Program-made: the position numbers and the translations under genes
Notes under the pieces: generated by a model
What the model was told of the DNA's origin: nothing
The model's input: the letters and a program-made list of their open reading frames with translations, nothing else
Database searches by the model: none
Shown: positions 37,021-45,648 of the stretch, piece by piece
Numbering within the stretch: position 1 is the stretch's first letter
Layout of the letters: every line of letters starts with the position of its first letter
Assembly (NCBI RefSeq): GCF_014651935.1
Contig: NZ_BMXV01000002.1
Coordinates: 186,001-250,000, forward strand
DNA length: 64,000 bases
Direction: 5' to 3'
Origin: Marinobacter zhanjiangensis
GTDB taxonomy: Bacteria > Pseudomonadota > Gammaproteobacteria > Pseudomonadales > Oleiphilaceae

Positions 37021-37878
37021 TCAGTCTTCGTGCAGCACATTAGCTGCATACAGGGTGTTCTGAAGCAGTGTAGCAATCGTCATAGGGCCCACGCCCCCGG
37101 GTACCGGCGTAATATAGCCAGCGCGCTCCGAGGCCGCGTCAAACTCGACATCGCCCCGCAGTTTGCCGTCTTCCATCCGGTTGATGCCCACATCGATAAC
37201 GGTGGCGCCCGGTTTGATCCATTCGCCCTTGATCAGCCCCGGCTTGCCGGCAGCCGCGATCAGGATGTCGGCTTCACCGACAAATTTTTCCAGGTCTCTG
37301 GTAAAACGATGGGTCACGGTGGTGGTGGCACCCTTCAGCAGCAGCTCCATGGACATGGGGCGACCCACGATGTTGGAGGCGCCCACGATAACCGCGTGCT
37401 GGCCCTTGTAGGGCGTTCCGATATGGTCCAGCAGGGTGATGATGCCAGCGGGTGTGCAGGGCCTCAGGGAGGGTTGTCGCTGGACAAGGCGGCCGATATT
37501 GTAGGGGTGGAAGCCGTCGACGTCCTTGTCCGGGCGAATGCGCAGCAGGATCGGGTCGTCGTCCAGATGGTCGGGCAGGGGAAGCTGTACCAGTATGCCG
37601 TCCACGTCCGGGTTGTTGTTGAGTTCGTCAACCAGGGCTTCCAGCGCTTCCTGGGATGTGTCTGCGGGCAGGTCATAGGACAGGGAATGGATGCCGGCGG
37701 CTTCACAGGCCTTGCGCTTGTTGCCCACGTAGACCTGCGAGGCGGCGTCGCTGCCCACCAGCACCACGGCCAGGCCAGGTGCGCGCAAGCCCTTCTGGCG
37801 CCGTGCCTCTACGCCGGTGGCCACCTGTTGGCGGATGCCCGCGGCGACCTCCTTTCCCTTGATGAGTTCTGCGGTCAT
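37021..37878 (-). CDS. folD: Methylenetetrahydrofolate dehydrogenase/cyclohydrolase
   Basis: Bifunctional NADP-linked enzyme interconverting 5,10-methylene-, methenyl- and 10-formyl-THF. The 285-residue protein has the catalytic Lys in [29 protein letters not shown] and the dinucleotide loop [23 protein letters not shown] closes the C-terminus. ATG 37878 has AGACGATCC upstream, a weak site. It lies next to the tRNA cluster, as in P. aeruginosa, but on the opposite strand to it. Confidence 0.97.
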   Translation of the reverse strand: MTAELIKGKEVAAGIRQQVATGVEARRQKGLRAPGLAVVLVGSDAASQVYVGNKRKACEAAGIHSLSYDLPADTSQEALEALVDELNNNPDVDGILVQLPLPDHLDDDPILLRIRPDKDVDGFHPYNIGRLVQRQPSLRPCTPAGIITLLDHIGTPYKGQHAVIVGASNIVGRPMSMELLLKGATTTVTHRFTRDLEKFVGEADILIAAAGKPGLIKGEWIKPGATVIDVGINRMEDGKLRGDVEFDAASERAGYITPVPGGVGPMTIATLLQNTLYAANVLHED

Positions 37879-37988
37879 AGGATCGTCTTTTCGATAGGAA
37901 TTTGAGAGCTATGCATTCTCGCATGTAAGCGATCCGCCGCCAATTGCTCTCGCTTCCACGGGGCCGGTAAAAAATGCTGTAATTCAGG

Positions 37989-38017
37989 TTGACGTACCCC
38001 GTATCCGCCGGTAAGAT
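37989..38017 (+). promoter_or_regulatory. Promoter of the tRNA operon
   Basis: TTGACG (37989-37994), 17-bp spacer, TAAGAT (38012-38017), then a GC-rich CGCGCC discriminator typical of stringently controlled stable-RNA promoters. 38 bp before the first tRNA. Confidence 0.75.
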
Positions 38018-38055
38018 TCGCGCCAACTTTGCTGAGGCATCTGTTGTTCAGGTTT

Positions 38056-38132
38056 CGGGGTATAGCGCAGTCTGGTAGCGCGCCTGCTTTGGGAGCAGGA
38101 TGTCGGGAGTTCGAATCTCTCTACCCCGACCA
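38056..38132 (+). tRNA. tRNA-Pro(TGG)
   Basis: A 77-nt cloverleaf with encoded CCA. The acceptor CGGGGTA pairs with TACCCCG; anticodon stem CCTGC/GCAGG encloses TTTGGGA with anticodon TGG at 38090-38092; T-loop TTCGAAT. First of four tRNA genes in one transcription unit. Confidence 0.97.
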
Positions 38133-38166
38133 ACCATACTGGATGTTCAGGTGGGCAAACGGTCAT

Positions 38167-38243
38167 GCGCTCGTAGCTCAGCTGGATAGAGCACCGGCCT
38201 TCTAAGCCGGTGGTCGCAGGTTCGAGTCCTGCCGGGCGCGCCA
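38167..38243 (+). tRNA. tRNA-Arg(TCT)
   Basis: A 77-nt cloverleaf with CCA. Acceptor GCGCTCG pairs with CGGGCGC including one T-G pair; anticodon stem CCGGC/GCCGG with TCT at 38201-38203; T-arm GCAGG-TTCGAGT-CCTGC. Confidence 0.97.
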
Positions 38244-38331
38244 ATCGCCGTTCAGGCAGGCTCAGAGGGCAGTTGCAGGCAAGGTTAGCGTTGTTCCGGT
38301 CTGGCCGGTGAACGTTGTTTGAAAGGATTAT

Positions 38332-38408
38332 GGTGGACGTAGCTCAGTTGGTAGAGCTCAGGATTGTGACTCCTGCGGTCGAGGGTTCGATCCCCTTCGT
38401 CCACCCCA
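38332..38408 (+). tRNA. tRNA-His(GTG)
   Basis: A 77-nt cloverleaf with CCA. It carries the extra 5' G(-1) opposite C73 that is the identity element of tRNA-His. Anticodon GTG at 38366-38368 in stem CAGGA/TCCTG. Confidence 0.97.
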
Positions 38409-38514
38409 TTTCCCGCTTTTTCTGATCCATCCCCTGTCAGTCTTGACTGGCTGATTCGAGTCGCACTGTTCGCACAGATCCTGCGGCTGTGGCAGGGTGA
38501 GAACGTATTGCGTT

Positions 38515-38599
38515 GCGAGAGTGGCGGAACTGGTAGACGCGCTGGATTTAGGTTCCAGTGGGGCAACCCGTGAGAGTTCGAGTCTCTCCTCTCGCACCA
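38515..38599 (+). tRNA. tRNA-Leu(TAG)
   Basis: An 85-nt class II tRNA with a long variable arm and CCA. Acceptor GCGAGAG pairs with CTCTCGC; anticodon stem CTGGA/TCCAG with TAG at 38549-38551. Confidence 0.97.
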
Positions 38600-38794
38600 C
38601 TTCCGGTTTTCAGCCAGTTACACCGTTTTTTCCGTTTTTTACCAGAAACCTGGTCACAAAACGTCTTATCTTCGCTTCCTGCGCCATTATTCCTGCTTTT
38701 CAGGTGATTCTCTCCCCTGTCGGTTCCGTGATAGACTACGTCTTTTAACCAAACCCAAATCCACTTAACTGATTCGGTAATTTGAGGAACTTCC

Positions 38795-40102
38795 ATGCAA
38801 GTGTCTGTTGAAACGACGTCAAACATCGAGCGTCGGATGACGATTGGTGTGCCCGCCCAGGAAATTGAGCAGGCGGTTCAGAAGCGTCTTCAGGAAACCG
38901 CGCGTACTGTGCGCATGAATGGCTTCCGTCCGGGCAAGGTGCCCTACAAGGTGGTAAAGCGTCGTTTCGGTGACAGTGTTCGCCAGGAAGTGGTTGGCGA
39001 GGTCATGCGTGACAGCTACGTCAAGGCACTGGAAGAAAAGGATGTGTCCCCCGCCGGTATGCCGCAGTTCGAGCCGAAAACCATGGAAGAGGGCAAGGAC
39101 CTTGAGTTCGTGGCCATCTTTGAAGTGATGCCGGAAATCGAACTGGGCGACCTGAGCAAGATTGAAGTGGAAAAAATGGATGCCGAGGTGACTGACAAGG
39201 ATATCGACAAGATGATCGATAACCTGCGTCGCCAGCAGGCCACCATGAAGGAAGTGAAGCGCAAGTCCAAGAACAAGGACACCGTGACTATTGACTTCAA
39301 GGGCTACGTTGATGGCGAGGCCTTTGAGGGCGGCGAGGGCGAGGATCATCGTCTGGAGCTGGGCTCGGGCCAGATGATTCCCGGATTCGAGAAGGGTATT
39401 GTCGGCGCCAAGGCCGGTGAGGACATCGAGATCGAGGTAACTTTCCCGGAGGATTACCATAACGAAGAACTCAAGGGTAAGCCGGCCAGGTTCGAGATCA
39501 GTGTCAAAAAGGTGGAAGAGCCCCAGCTACCCGAGCTGAACGAGGAGTTCTTCAAGCGCTTCGGTATCGAGGCTGACTCCGAGGAAGCCTTCCGCGAGGA
39601 AGTGAAAAAGAACATGGAGCGGGAACTCAAGCAGGCCATTTCTGCCAAAGTGAAAAATGATGTGGTGGATGGTTTGCTGGAAACCACCGACATTGAGGTT
39701 CCTCAGGCACTCGTTGATCAGGAGATTGATCGCCTGCGCAACGACGCCGTACAACGTTTTGGCGGCCAGATGGATCCTCAGCAGTTGCCCAAGGAAATCT
39801 TCCAGGATCAGGCAGAGCGCCGCGTCAAGACGGGTCTGCTGTTCCAGGAAATCGTCAAGGCTAACGAGCTGAAGGCCGACCCCGAGAAGGTTGACGAAAA
39901 GATCCGTGAAATTGCATCCACGTACGAGCAGCCGGAAGAGGTGGTGACCCACTTCAACAGCAATCCGGAGCAGAAGGCGCAGATCGAATCTGTGGTTCTT
40001 GAGGATGCGGTGGTTGATTTTGTTCTTGATCGGGCCAAGGTTAAGGAAAAGAAAGCCAAGTATGACGACGTGATCCAGGCGGCCCAGCAACAGCAGGGGT
40101 AA
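38795..40102 (+). CDS. tig: Trigger factor
   Basis: Ribosome-bound chaperone and prolyl isomerase that receives nascent chains. The 435 residues contain the ribosome-binding signature GFRPGKVPYKVVKRRFG (about residues 44-60; family GFRxGKxP), an FKBP-type PPIase domain (about 150-245; VTIDFKGYVDGEAFEGG), and the helical C-terminal chaperone arms. The gene follows tRNA-Leu by 195 bp; a TAGACT -10-like element lies at about 38732 with a weak -35. GAGGAAC precedes the ATG. First gene of the tig-clpP-clpX-lon-hupB-ppiD block. Confidence 0.97.
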   Translation: MQVSVETTSNIERRMTIGVPAQEIEQAVQKRLQETARTVRMNGFRPGKVPYKVVKRRFGDSVRQEVVGEVMRDSYVKALEEKDVSPAGMPQFEPKTMEEGKDLEFVAIFEVMPEIELGDLSKIEVEKMDAEVTDKDIDKMIDNLRRQQATMKEVKRKSKNKDTVTIDFKGYVDGEAFEGGEGEDHRLELGSGQMIPGFEKGIVGAKAGEDIEIEVTFPEDYHNEELKGKPARFEISVKKVEEPQLPELNEEFFKRFGIEADSEEAFREEVKKNMERELKQAISAKVKNDVVDGLLETTDIEVPQALVDQEIDRLRNDAVQRFGGQMDPQQLPKEIFQDQAERRVKTGLLFQEIVKANELKADPEKVDEKIREIASTYEQPEEVVTHFNSNPEQKAQIESVVLEDAVVDFVLDRAKVKEKKAKYDDVIQAAQQQQG

Positions 40103-40135
40103 GTGCCAGCCACTTGCCCCGGGCTGAGCGCCCGG

Positions 40136-40164
40136 AGAAACAGCCGGTACGCCCGGCTGTTTCT
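40136..40164 (+). terminator. Perfect hairpin between tig and clpP
   Basis: AGAAACAGCCG (40136-40146), 7-nt loop, CGGCTGTTTCT (40154-40164): a perfect 11-bp stem. The U-content sits in the stem arm and no clean U-run follows, so it may be an attenuator or a processing/stability hairpin as well as a terminator. Confidence 0.6.
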
Positions 40165-40211
40165 ACGTTCAGAGACATTCAGTCCGAATTCCATAAGGAG
40201 TGCAGGCACAC

Positions 40212-40847
40212 ATGACCCAGAAGCCTTTTGATGGTTCTTCCATGGACCCGAATGCCGCGTTGATCCCGATGGTGATCGAGCAGACCTCTCGCGGTGAGCG
40301 GTCTTTCGATATTTATTCACGGCTGCTGAAAGAGCGGGTCATTTTCATGGTCGGGCCGGTAGAAGACCATATGGCCAACCTGATCGTGGCACAGATGCTG
40401 TTTCTGGAGTCGGAGAATCCGGACAAGGATATTCATCTGTATATCAACAGCCCGGGTGGTTCGGTGAGCGCCGGTATGTCGATCTATGACACCATGCAGT
40501 TCGTCAAGCCGGATGTGGCGACTCTTTGCGTCGGCCAGGCTGCCAGCATGGGTGCGTTCCTGCTGGCCGGTGGTGCCGAAGGCAAGCGAGCATGCCTGCC
40601 CAATTCCCGGGTGATGATCCATCAGCCGCTGGGCGGCTATCAGGGCCAGGCCACCGATATCGAGATCCATACAAAGGAGATCCTCAAGATCCGGGATACC
40701 CTGAACCGTATCCTGGCGGAGCATACCGGCCAGGACCTGAAAACCATCGCCAAAGACACGGATCGCGACAATTTCATGGATCCGCAACAGGCGAAGGAAT
40801 ACGGGCTTATTGACACCGTACTTGATAAGCGTGTATCGAATAAATAA
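40212..40847 (+). CDS. clpP: ATP-dependent Clp protease proteolytic subunit
   Basis: Serine protease that forms the double heptameric chamber for ClpX or ClpA. The 211 residues have the catalytic triad Ser 112 ([11 protein letters not shown]), His 137 (VMIHQPLGG) and Asp 186 (DTDRDNFM), plus [21 protein letters not shown] 40212 is 11 nt after AAGGAG; a GTG at 40200 overlaps that site and is unlikely. clpX follows by 114 bp. Confidence 0.97.
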   Translation: MTQKPFDGSSMDPNAALIPMVIEQTSRGERSFDIYSRLLKERVIFMVGPVEDHMANLIVAQMLFLESENPDKDIHLYINSPGGSVSAGMSIYDTMQFVKPDVATLCVGQAASMGAFLLAGGAEGKRACLPNSRVMIHQPLGGYQGQATDIEIHTKEILKIRDTLNRILAEHTGQDLKTIAKDTDRDNFMDPQQAKEYGLIDTVLDKRVSNK

Positions 40848-40961
40848 TACTGACGGTAATCGACAGGATGTGTGGCTACGTACCCTTGTTTATGTATCAG
40901 GGCGGTAAAGGTGCATACCAGGCCACACATTGGCACCGGAAATCAGACCAGAGGTAATTCA

Positions 40962-42245
40962 ATGGCAGATGAAAGAAACGGCAGGGGCGACGACAACGGT
41001 AAGTTGCTGTACTGCTCGTTTTGCGGAAAAAGCCAGCATGAAGTCCGTAAGCTCATAGCAGGGCCGTCGGTGTTCATCTGCGACGAGTGTGTCGACCTGT
41101 GCAATGACATTATCCGGGAGGAAATCCAGGAGAATGCTCAGGAAGAGGCCAGCGACCGACTGCCGACACCGGAGGAAATCCGCAGCACCCTCAACGAATA
41201 CGTGATCGGGCAGGACCGTGCCAAGGTCGTGTTGTCGGTTGCCGTGTACAACCATTACAAGCGCCTGCGCTACGGTGAGGGCAAGGCCGAGGTGGAGCTT
41301 GGCAAGAGTAATATCCTGCTGATCGGGCCCACTGGCAGCGGCAAGACCTTGCTGGCGGAGACCCTGGCGCGGATGCTGAACGTGCCGTTCACCATCGCTG
41401 ATGCCACCACGCTCACTGAAGCCGGCTACGTGGGTGAGGATGTCGAGAACATCATCCAGAAGTTGCTGCAGAAGTGTGATTATGATGTGGACAAGGCCCA
41501 GCGTGGCATTGTCTATATCGACGAAATCGACAAGATTTCGCGCAAATCCGACAATCCGTCCATCACCCGTGATGTGTCTGGTGAGGGTGTGCAGCAGGCG
41601 TTGTTGAAGCTGATTGAAGGTACCGTTGCCTCGGTGCCGCCTCAGGGTGGCCGCAAACATCCCCAGCAGGAATTCCTGCAGGTGGACACTGCCAACATGC
41701 TGTTTATCTGTGGTGGTGCTTTCGGGGGGCTCGACAAGGTGATCCGCGAGCGCACTGAAAAGAACAGCATCGGGTTCTCGGCGACGGTGGCCAGTCAGGA
41801 CGATGCCAAGCGCGCCGGTGATGTGGTCCGCCATGTGGAAACGGAAGACCTGGTCAAATATGGTCTGATCCCCGAGTTTGTGGGTCGTTTACCGGTCGTG
41901 GCTACCCTGACCGAACTGGATGAGGATGCCCTGGTGCAGATTCTCACCGAGCCCAAGAACTCGCTGACCAAGCAGTATCAGAAGCTGTTCGACATGGAAA
42001 GCGTGGAGCTGGATTTCCGCGAGGACGCCCTGCGTGCCGTGGCCCGCAAGGCCATGGAGCGGAAAACCGGGGCCCGGGGACTGCGCTCCATTATGGAGGC
42101 CACCTTGCTGGATACCATGTACCAGATTCCGTCAGAACCGGATGTCACCAAGGTAGTGATCGACGAGAGTGTGATTGATGGCCATTCAGAGCCGTTCAAG
42201 ATCTACGCCAGCAGCGACCATGCCAAGGCGGTTCCGGAAGATTGA
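40962..42245 (+). CDS. clpX: ATP-dependent Clp protease ATP-binding subunit ClpX
   Basis: AAA+ unfoldase that selects substrates and feeds them to ClpP. The 427 residues begin with the zinc-binding domain (CSFCGKSQ...ICDECVDLC, about residues 20-48), then Walker [16 protein letters not shown], Walker [11 protein letters not shown], sensor regions, and the IGF loop ([10 protein letters not shown]) that docks on ClpP. ATG 40962 gives the usual MADE... N-terminus, with AGAGGTAA upstream. A strong terminator follows. Confidence 0.97.
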   Translation: MADERNGRGDDNGKLLYCSFCGKSQHEVRKLIAGPSVFICDECVDLCNDIIREEIQENAQEEASDRLPTPEEIRSTLNEYVIGQDRAKVVLSVAVYNHYKRLRYGEGKAEVELGKSNILLIGPTGSGKTLLAETLARMLNVPFTIADATTLTEAGYVGEDVENIIQKLLQKCDYDVDKAQRGIVYIDEIDKISRKSDNPSITRDVSGEGVQQALLKLIEGTVASVPPQGGRKHPQQEFLQVDTANMLFICGGAFGGLDKVIRERTEKNSIGFSATVASQDDAKRAGDVVRHVETEDLVKYGLIPEFVGRLPVVATLTELDEDALVQILTEPKNSLTKQYQKLFDMESVELDFREDALRAVARKAMERKTGARGLRSIMEATLLDTMYQIPSEPDVTKVVIDESVIDGHSEPFKIYASSDHAKAVPED

Positions 42246-42275
42246 CGGTCGTCACACCGGCGTTGGCCGGACAAT

Positions 42276-42301
42276 AAAAAGGGCGGCAACGCCCTTTTTT
42301 T
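42276..42301 (+). terminator. Intrinsic terminator after clpX
   Basis: GGGCG-GCAA-CGCCC stem (42281-42294) preceded by five A and followed by seven T. Confidence 0.92.
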
Positions 42302-42375
42302 GTGCCTGTTATTGCGACAGTGTGATGTATCTACAGGTTACATCCCGTATGGATCGGCAAGCGTCTGTAAAAACA

Positions 42376-42402
42376 TTGCAATCCCCCAAATTACCCCAAT
42401 AT
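42376..42402 (+). promoter_or_regulatory. Possible heat-shock (sigma-32) promoter of lon
   Basis: TTGCAA (42376-42381), 12-bp spacer, CCCCAATAT (42394-42402). This resembles the sigma-32 pattern CTTGAAA-N(11-16)-CCCCATNT known at E. coli lon. It lies 41 bp before the start codon. A weak vegetative -10, TATGCT, follows at 42410-42415. Confidence 0.5.
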
Positions 42403-42442
42403 TCGGTGGTATGCTGAAAGAAACATTGTCAGAGGATTCCTT

Positions 42443-44857
42443 ATGACCCCGACTCCCGAAACCCGTACCGAGTACCCGATGCTTCCCCTTCGGGACGTGG
42501 TTGTCTTTCCCCACATGGTGGTACCGCTGTTTGTGGGGCGAGACAAGTCCATTCAGGCCCTGGAAGTGGCCATGGAGGGCAGCAAGGAGATCCTGCTGGT
42601 CTCACAGCGGGATGCCGGTACGGATGACCCCGGCCCGACCGACGTGTTCGACGTGGGTACGCTGGCCACGGTCCTGCAGATGCTCAGATTGCCGGACGGC
42701 ACCGTCAAGGTGCTCGTTGAAGGCAATGCCCGCGCAGGTGTCGATGCCGTCGCCGAAGGCGAGTATCTGACCGCCACAGCCTCGATTCTGGAACCGGACT
42801 CCGTGCCGGAACGGGAAGAGGAAGTGCTGGTCCGTACCCTGACCGAAGAATTCGAGAAATACGTCAAGATGTCCCGCAAGGTGCCGTCCGAGGTATCCAG
42901 TGCGCTGCAGGGTATCGAGGAGGTGGAGCGACTGGCCGACACCATGGCCGCTCACCTGGAATTGAAGGTGCCTGAGAAGCAGGAGTTGCTCGAGGCCCTG
43001 GATATTCGCACCCGCGTAGAGCTGCTGCTCGGCCGTCTGGACAGCGAAATTGATCTGATCGAAGTGGAGAAGCGAATCCGCGGACGGGTCAAGAAGCAGA
43101 TGGAAAAAAGCCAGCGGGAGTATTACCTCAACGAGCAGATGAAGGCCATCCAGAAGGAAATGGGCTCCCTTGGCGAGGGTGGCGGCGACTTTGAGGAGCT
43201 GGAACAGAAGATCGAGGAAGCCGGCCTGCCGGAAGAGGCCCGCAAGAAGACCGACGCCGAGCTGAGCAAGCTCAAGATGATGTCGCCCATGTCTGCCGAG
43301 GCAACGGTGGTGAGGGGGTATATCGAGTGGATGGTGTCACTGCCCTGGAAAAAACGCAGCCGCGTTCGCCACGACATCGAGAAGGCTCGTGAGATCCTCG
43401 ACGAGGACCATTACGGGCTGGACGAAGTCAAGAGCCGGATCCTTGAATACCTGGCAGTGCAGAGCCGGGTGAAGAAGGTGAAGGGTCCGGTATTGTGCCT
43501 GGTGGGCCCGCCCGGGGTCGGCAAGACCTCCCTGGGACAGTCGATTGCCCGGGCCACCAACCGCAAGTACACGCGTATGGCCCTTGGCGGTGTTCGTGAC
43601 GAGGCCGAGATCCGTGGTCACCGCAAGACCTACATCGGGGCTCTGCCCGGCAAGCTGGTCCAGAAGCTGTCGAAGGTAGGGGTCAAGAACCCGCTGTTCC
43701 TGTTTGACGAAATCGACAAGCTGGGCATGGATCACCGCGGCGATCCTGCATCGGCACTGCTGGAGGTGCTGGACCCGGAACAGAACCATACCTTCAATGA
43801 CCATTATCTGGAAGTGGATTACGACCTGTCCGACGTGATGTTCGTGTGCACCTCCAACTCCATGAACATCCCGCCGGCTCTGCTGGATCGGATGGAGATC
43901 ATTCGCATCCCCGGTTATACCGAGGATGAGAAGGTCAACATTGCCCTCAAGTACCTGCTGCCCAAGCAGCTCAAGGCCAACGGTCTGAAAAAGGGCGAGC
44001 TGGAGATTCCGGAGCAGACGCTGCGCGATGTTATCCGTTATTACACCCGCGAGGCGGGCGTACGGAGCCTTGAGCGCGAGATCGCCAAGATCTGCCGCAA
44101 GGTAGTGCGCGAGCATGTGCAGCAGGGTGAAAAGACCGCTTTCGAGCTGGCACCGGAACTGCTGGAAGACTACTCCGGCGTGCGCAAGTTCAAGTATGGT
44201 TTGGCGGAAGAAAAGAACCAGGTAGGCTCGGTGACCGGGCTGGCCTGGACGTCGGTTGGTGGCGAGCTGCTCACCATCGAGACCGCTGTCACTTCGGGCA
44301 AGGGACGGGTAGTGAAGACCGGCTCCCTCGGTGACGTGATGCAGGAGTCTATCCAGGCGGCGCTGACGGTTGTCCGAAGCCGGGCGCCCGGTCTAGGAAT
44401 TCGTGACGACTTTCACGAAAAACACGATCTCCATGTACATGTACCTGAAGGCGCCACACCTAAGGACGGTCCCAGCGCGGGCATTGGAATGTGCACGGCG
44501 CTGGTGTCTTCACTGACCGGAATTCCGGTGCGTGCGGACGTTGCCATGACCGGTGAAATCACCCTCAGGGGACGGGTGCTGCCGATTGGCGGGCTCAAGG
44601 AAAAGCTTCTGGCGGCTCATCGAGGCGGCATCAAGACCGTTATCATCCCGGATGAAAATGTTCGTGATCTCAAGGAGATACCCGATAACATCAAGGAGTC
44701 GCTGGAGATTCTCCCGGCGAAGTGGATCGACGAAGTGCTGGATATTGCGCTGGAATACACACCGGAGCCGCTGGCCAGCACCACACCGTCCCAGGGCCAG
44801 GGTGCGACCAGCCGCGATGACGACAGCGAATCCGGCGAACGGATAAACACACATTAA
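42443..44857 (+). CDS. lon: ATP-dependent protease La
   Basis: Homo-hexameric AAA+ protease for damaged and short-lived regulatory proteins. The 804 residues comprise the N-terminal substrate domain ([20 protein letters not shown]), the ATPase with GPPGVGKTS and [11 protein letters not shown], and the protease domain with the Ser 678/Lys 721 dyad ([26 protein letters not shown]). The acidic, Ser/Thr-rich tail after residue 775 is unconserved. It is transcribed separately from clpX, behind a terminator and a possible heat-shock promoter. hupB follows. Confidence 0.98.
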   Translation: MTPTPETRTEYPMLPLRDVVVFPHMVVPLFVGRDKSIQALEVAMEGSKEILLVSQRDAGTDDPGPTDVFDVGTLATVLQMLRLPDGTVKVLVEGNARAGVDAVAEGEYLTATASILEPDSVPEREEEVLVRTLTEEFEKYVKMSRKVPSEVSSALQGIEEVERLADTMAAHLELKVPEKQELLEALDIRTRVELLLGRLDSEIDLIEVEKRIRGRVKKQMEKSQREYYLNEQMKAIQKEMGSLGEGGGDFEELEQKIEEAGLPEEARKKTDAELSKLKMMSPMSAEATVVRGYIEWMVSLPWKKRSRVRHDIEKAREILDEDHYGLDEVKSRILEYLAVQSRVKKVKGPVLCLVGPPGVGKTSLGQSIARATNRKYTRMALGGVRDEAEIRGHRKTYIGALPGKLVQKLSKVGVKNPLFLFDEIDKLGMDHRGDPASALLEVLDPEQNHTFNDHYLEVDYDLSDVMFVCTSNSMNIPPALLDRMEIIRIPGYTEDEKVNIALKYLLPKQLKANGLKKGELEIPEQTLRDVIRYYTREAGVRSLEREIAKICRKVVREHVQQGEKTAFELAPELLEDYSGVRKFKYGLAEEKNQVGSVTGLAWTSVGGELLTIETAVTSGKGRVVKTGSLGDVMQESIQAALTVVRSRAPGLGIRDDFHEKHDLHVHVPEGATPKDGPSAGIGMCTALVSSLTGIPVRADVAMTGEITLRGRVLPIGGLKEKLLAAHRGGIKTVIIPDENVRDLKEIPDNIKESLEILPAKWIDEVLDIALEYTPEPLASTTPSQGQGATSRDDDSESGERINTH

Positions 44858-44872
44858 AAGCTGCGTGCTTTG

Positions 44873-44902
44873 TTGACATGCCGGAGAGCCCGTTGGTATA
44901 AC
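44873..44902 (+). promoter_or_regulatory. Promoter of hupB
   Basis: TTGACA (44873-44878, perfect), 18-bp spacer, TATAAC (44897-44902). Transcription would give a leader of about 185 nt, which includes the hairpin TTCCCCGAC...GTCGGGAA near 45006-45037. Confidence 0.75.
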
Positions 44903-45093
44903 TGTTTCGCCGTGAAGCAGCCATTACCAAGGGCTCCCGCGCAATCACAACCTATTCCGTGGACCGGTTAACACCCGCAGGGAATAACGAAAGCGAAAAA
45001 TGGCATTCCCCGACCGCTTGTGCGATAGTCGGGAACGTTTCAGAAAAATAAACAGACCGAGAACTCTCCAACCTGAAATCGAAGGGGTTTAGT

Positions 45094-45366
45094 GTGAACA
45101 AGTCCGAACTTATTGATGCAATTGCAGAGTCCGCCGATATTTCCAAGGCCGCCGCAGGCCGTGCACTGGATGCCATGACCGGCTCCATCACCGGCGCTCT
45201 GCAGAAAGGCGACCAGGTCACCCTGATCGGCTTTGGTACGTTCTCTGTGAAAGAGCGTGCCGCCCGCACTGGTCGTAACCCGCAGACTGGCGCTGAGATC
45301 AAGATCCCGGCTTCCAAGGTGCCCGGGTTCAAGGCAGGCAAGGCTCTGAAGGACGCCGTCAAGTAA
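45094..45366 (+). CDS. hupB: DNA-binding protein HU-beta
   Basis: Histone-like nucleoid protein that bends DNA. The 90-residue protein starts at GTG 45094 ([18 protein letters not shown]), with GAAGGGG upstream, and has the HU signature [21 protein letters not shown] including the RNP tip of the DNA-binding arm, ending [12 protein letters not shown]. The position between lon and ppiD is typical of HU-beta rather than HU-alpha or IHF. Confidence 0.97.
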   Translation: MNKSELIDAIAESADISKAAAGRALDAMTGSITGALQKGDQVTLIGFGTFSVKERAARTGRNPQTGAEIKIPASKVPGFKAGKALKDAVK

Positions 45367-45424
45367 CGGACTCCTTCGGCAGGTGGTGCCGGCATTTCAT
45401 GACCCGTGCTGCCCTGCTTGATTC

Positions 45425-45455
45425 AAGGCGCATTCCATTCCGGGTGCGCCTTTTT
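45425..45455 (+). terminator. Intrinsic terminator after hupB
   Basis: AAGGCGCA (45425-45432) pairs with TGCGCCTT (45445-45452), 12-nt loop, then T residues. Confidence 0.85.
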
Positions 45456-45460
45456 ACGTT

Positions 45461-45560
45461 CAGTCAGCTAACGACTCCTGGTCAGGTTGTGGTTTGAAAG
45501 GGCCGGGACGATTCAGAGGCTCCCTCGGCCGGGCAGTTCCGACAGGCTGCCAGCTGACTG
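45461..45560 (+). other. Possible structured RNA in the hupB-ppiD gap
   Basis: CAGTCAGCT (45461-45469) and AGCTGACTG (45552-45560) are a perfect 9-bp long-range pair closing an 82-nt interior with smaller GC-rich pairings (CCTGGTCAGG). It could be the ppiD leader or a small RNA. I recognise no known family. Confidence 0.3.
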
Positions 45561-45648
45561 ATTTTCCATACGAACACTGAAAGAGGCCTGACGCCGAGCC
45601 TGATACCAGCGGGATGGTACAAGCGGGTGCGAGCGATCCGGGAGGAAC

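Noticed and set aside
38056..38599. tRNA cluster as an integration site for a mobile element
   Set aside because: No integrase, no duplicated tRNA 3' end and no change in composition around the cluster; the order matches P. aeruginosa.
40200..40211. GTG at 40200 as the clpP start
   Set aside because: It overlaps the AAGGAG ribosome-binding site and the ATG at 40212 gives the usual ClpP length.
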